Positions 4,495 through 5,295 of a stretch of DNA of 5,295 nt are shown in pieces (position 1 is the first letter of the stretch; each line of letters starts with the position of its first letter). The translations under genes were made by a program, and so were the position numbers. The stretch comes from Candidatus Nanopelagicales bacterium. GTDB lineage: Bacteria > Actinomycetota > Actinomycetes > S36-B12 > UBA5976. The notes beneath the pieces were generated by a model. The model searched no databases. It saw only the letters and a program-made list of their open reading frames with translations, and was not told where the DNA came from. The stretch is from the NCBI GenBank assembly GCA_023257525.1, contig JALRCB010000067.1, positions 1 through 5,295 of the forward strand, in the 5' to 3' direction.

Positions 4495-5295
4495 TTTGTT
4501 TCCTTAGCTGGGAATTGGCCGGCGCGGCCAACTAATCCTGGGGCATCTTTTTCAAGTGCTTTAGATAACCATGATGCCGTACTTACTAGTGCGTCATGAT
4601 TTAGGCCAGTGCTTACGCCTGAACGCTCAAGCATGTAGTTCAAATCTTCAGTGGCAATGTTTCCAGTTGCATTAGGGGCAAACGGACAGCCACCAAATCC
4701 ACCAACACTGCTGTCAAAGCCAACAAAACCAGCTTCTAAACCAGCGAGCGCGTTGGCATAGCCGTTGTTACGAGTGTTGTGTAAATGAAGGCGCATTGGC
4801 TCAGTTGCAAAGCGTTCTCGTACTGCGTTACCCAAAGCGCGAACTTGCCAAGGCACGCCAACTCCGATGGTGTCAGCCAAGCCAACTTCAGCCAAGTGAA
4901 GTCCAACCATGCCATCTAGAACGAGAGCAACCTGATCAGTTGGAACCTCGCCGGCAAATGGACAACCGAATGCCACAGCTACGGTCATAGTTAGTGGAAC
5001 ATTTTCTTCCTTGCAAACATCTGAAACTTCTTTTGCCAGAACTAACATTTCGGCGACAGTTACATTTTGGTTAGCTAGGCTCATTTCATCCGTGCCTGGG
5101 ATAACCAAATGAACTTCATCAACCTTGCTTTCGAGAGCACGATCTAGGCCTTTGCGGTTTAAAATCAAACCAGAGTAAGAAACTCCATTACCGCGAGGCA
5201 GTCCAGCCATAACCTCTTCGGCATTAGCCATTTGTGGGACTCGAGTTGGGTGCACAAAGGCTACAGCCTCAATCCGCTTAGCTCCGGCATTGCCC
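4491..5295 (-). CDS. HMG-CoA lyase family enzyme (5' end beyond window)
   Basis: An open frame enters from the right edge (first full codon at 5294) and gives 267 residues to the stop. A GTG at 5255 could be mistaken for a start, but the 13 codons before it (AGAKRIEAVAF) match the family, so the gene continues outside. Numbering from that GTG, metal and catalytic residues fit human HMGCL: H157-x-H159 (LHLHNT), C190 in GGFGGCPFAP, and N199 nine residues later, with the same H-to-C spacing of 31. Also seen are FGCPFAGEVP (96-105) and ADTIGVGVP (127-135). The family cleaves HMG-CoA or similar 3-hydroxy-3-methyl-acyl-CoAs to acetyl-CoA or pyruvate plus a ketone or thioester. The usual Ser-Cys before the CPY motif is replaced (VAVAFGCPF), and H-x-H-D is H-x-H-N, so a substrate other than HMG-CoA is possible. 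It overlaps the wrbA-like gene by four bases (ATGA) and is the first visible gene of the operon. Confidence 0.9.
   Translation of the reverse strand, partial: GNAGAKRIEAVAFVHPTRVPQMANAEEVMAGLPRGNGVSYSGLILNRKGLDRALESKVDEVHLVIPGTDEMSLANQNVTVAEMLVLAKEVSDVCKEENVPLTMTVAVAFGCPFAGEVPTDQVALVLDGMVGLHLAEVGLADTIGVGVPWQVRALGNAVRERFATEPMRLHLHNTRNNGYANALAGLEAGFVGFDSSVGGFGGCPFAPNATGNIATEDLNYMLERSGVSTGLNHDALVSTASWLSKALEKDAPGLVGRAGQFPAKETK

Noticed and set aside
5253..5255. GTG at 5255 as the start of the HMG-CoA lyase-like gene
   Set aside because: Upstream in-frame codons encode family-conserved residues (KRIEAVAF), no ribosome site precedes the GTG, and the N-terminal catalytic region would be missing.

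Overview
The window holds seven protein genes (two cut by the window edges) packed tightly on both strands, with one 222-bp divergent control region and one bidirectional terminator. There are no RNA genes, insertion sequences or CRISPR repeats. Base composition is near balanced by eye, intergenic gaps are very short, one start is GTG, and the content is catabolic and flavin-rich. This suggests a free-living heterotrophic bacterium, possibly a mid-GC actinobacterium; that assignment is a weak guess from protein flavour only.

Layout. On the left, minus strand: an alpha/beta-fold protein resembling RutD (477-1286) is followed, with a one-base stop/start overlap, by the N-terminal 159 residues of an acyl-CoA dehydrogenase that leaves the window at base 1. 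On the plus strand, diverging from them, is a clear RutA, the flavin-dependent pyrimidine monooxygenase (1509-2579, GTG start). The space between (1287-1508) carries a TGTATACA palindrome inside a good minus-strand promoter, a perfect 10-bp hairpin, a second palindrome (AATGTACATT) and a 15-nt near-perfect direct repeat. rutA ends at an 18-bp perfect inverted repeat with A/T tracts. The right-hand operon, read on the minus strand, also ends there: HMG-CoA lyase family enzyme (5' end outside the window), WrbA-like quinone reductase, NAD(P)H-dependent FMN reductase, and a GntR/FCD regulator. These four genes are joined by a 4-base overlap, a 2-base gap and a 25-base gap, so they are probably one transcript.

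How they may work together. RutA opens the uracil ring using reduced FMN and O2, and in Enterobacteria RutF regenerates the FMNH2. Here an FMN reductase of the flavodoxin-like fold sits in the facing operon and is a plausible substitute. The RutD-like protein would act on the three-carbon or carbamate product. The GntR/FCD protein is the natural candidate to bind the TGTATACA site. No RutB (ureidoacrylate amidohydrolase), RutC, RutE or RutG is visible. The acyl-CoA dehydrogenase and HMG-CoA lyase are not part of the known Rut pathway. The locus is therefore either a rearranged, CoA-linked variant of pyrimidine catabolism, a RutA paralogue acting on another N-heterocycle, or two catabolic units side by side. 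The sequence alone does not decide between these.
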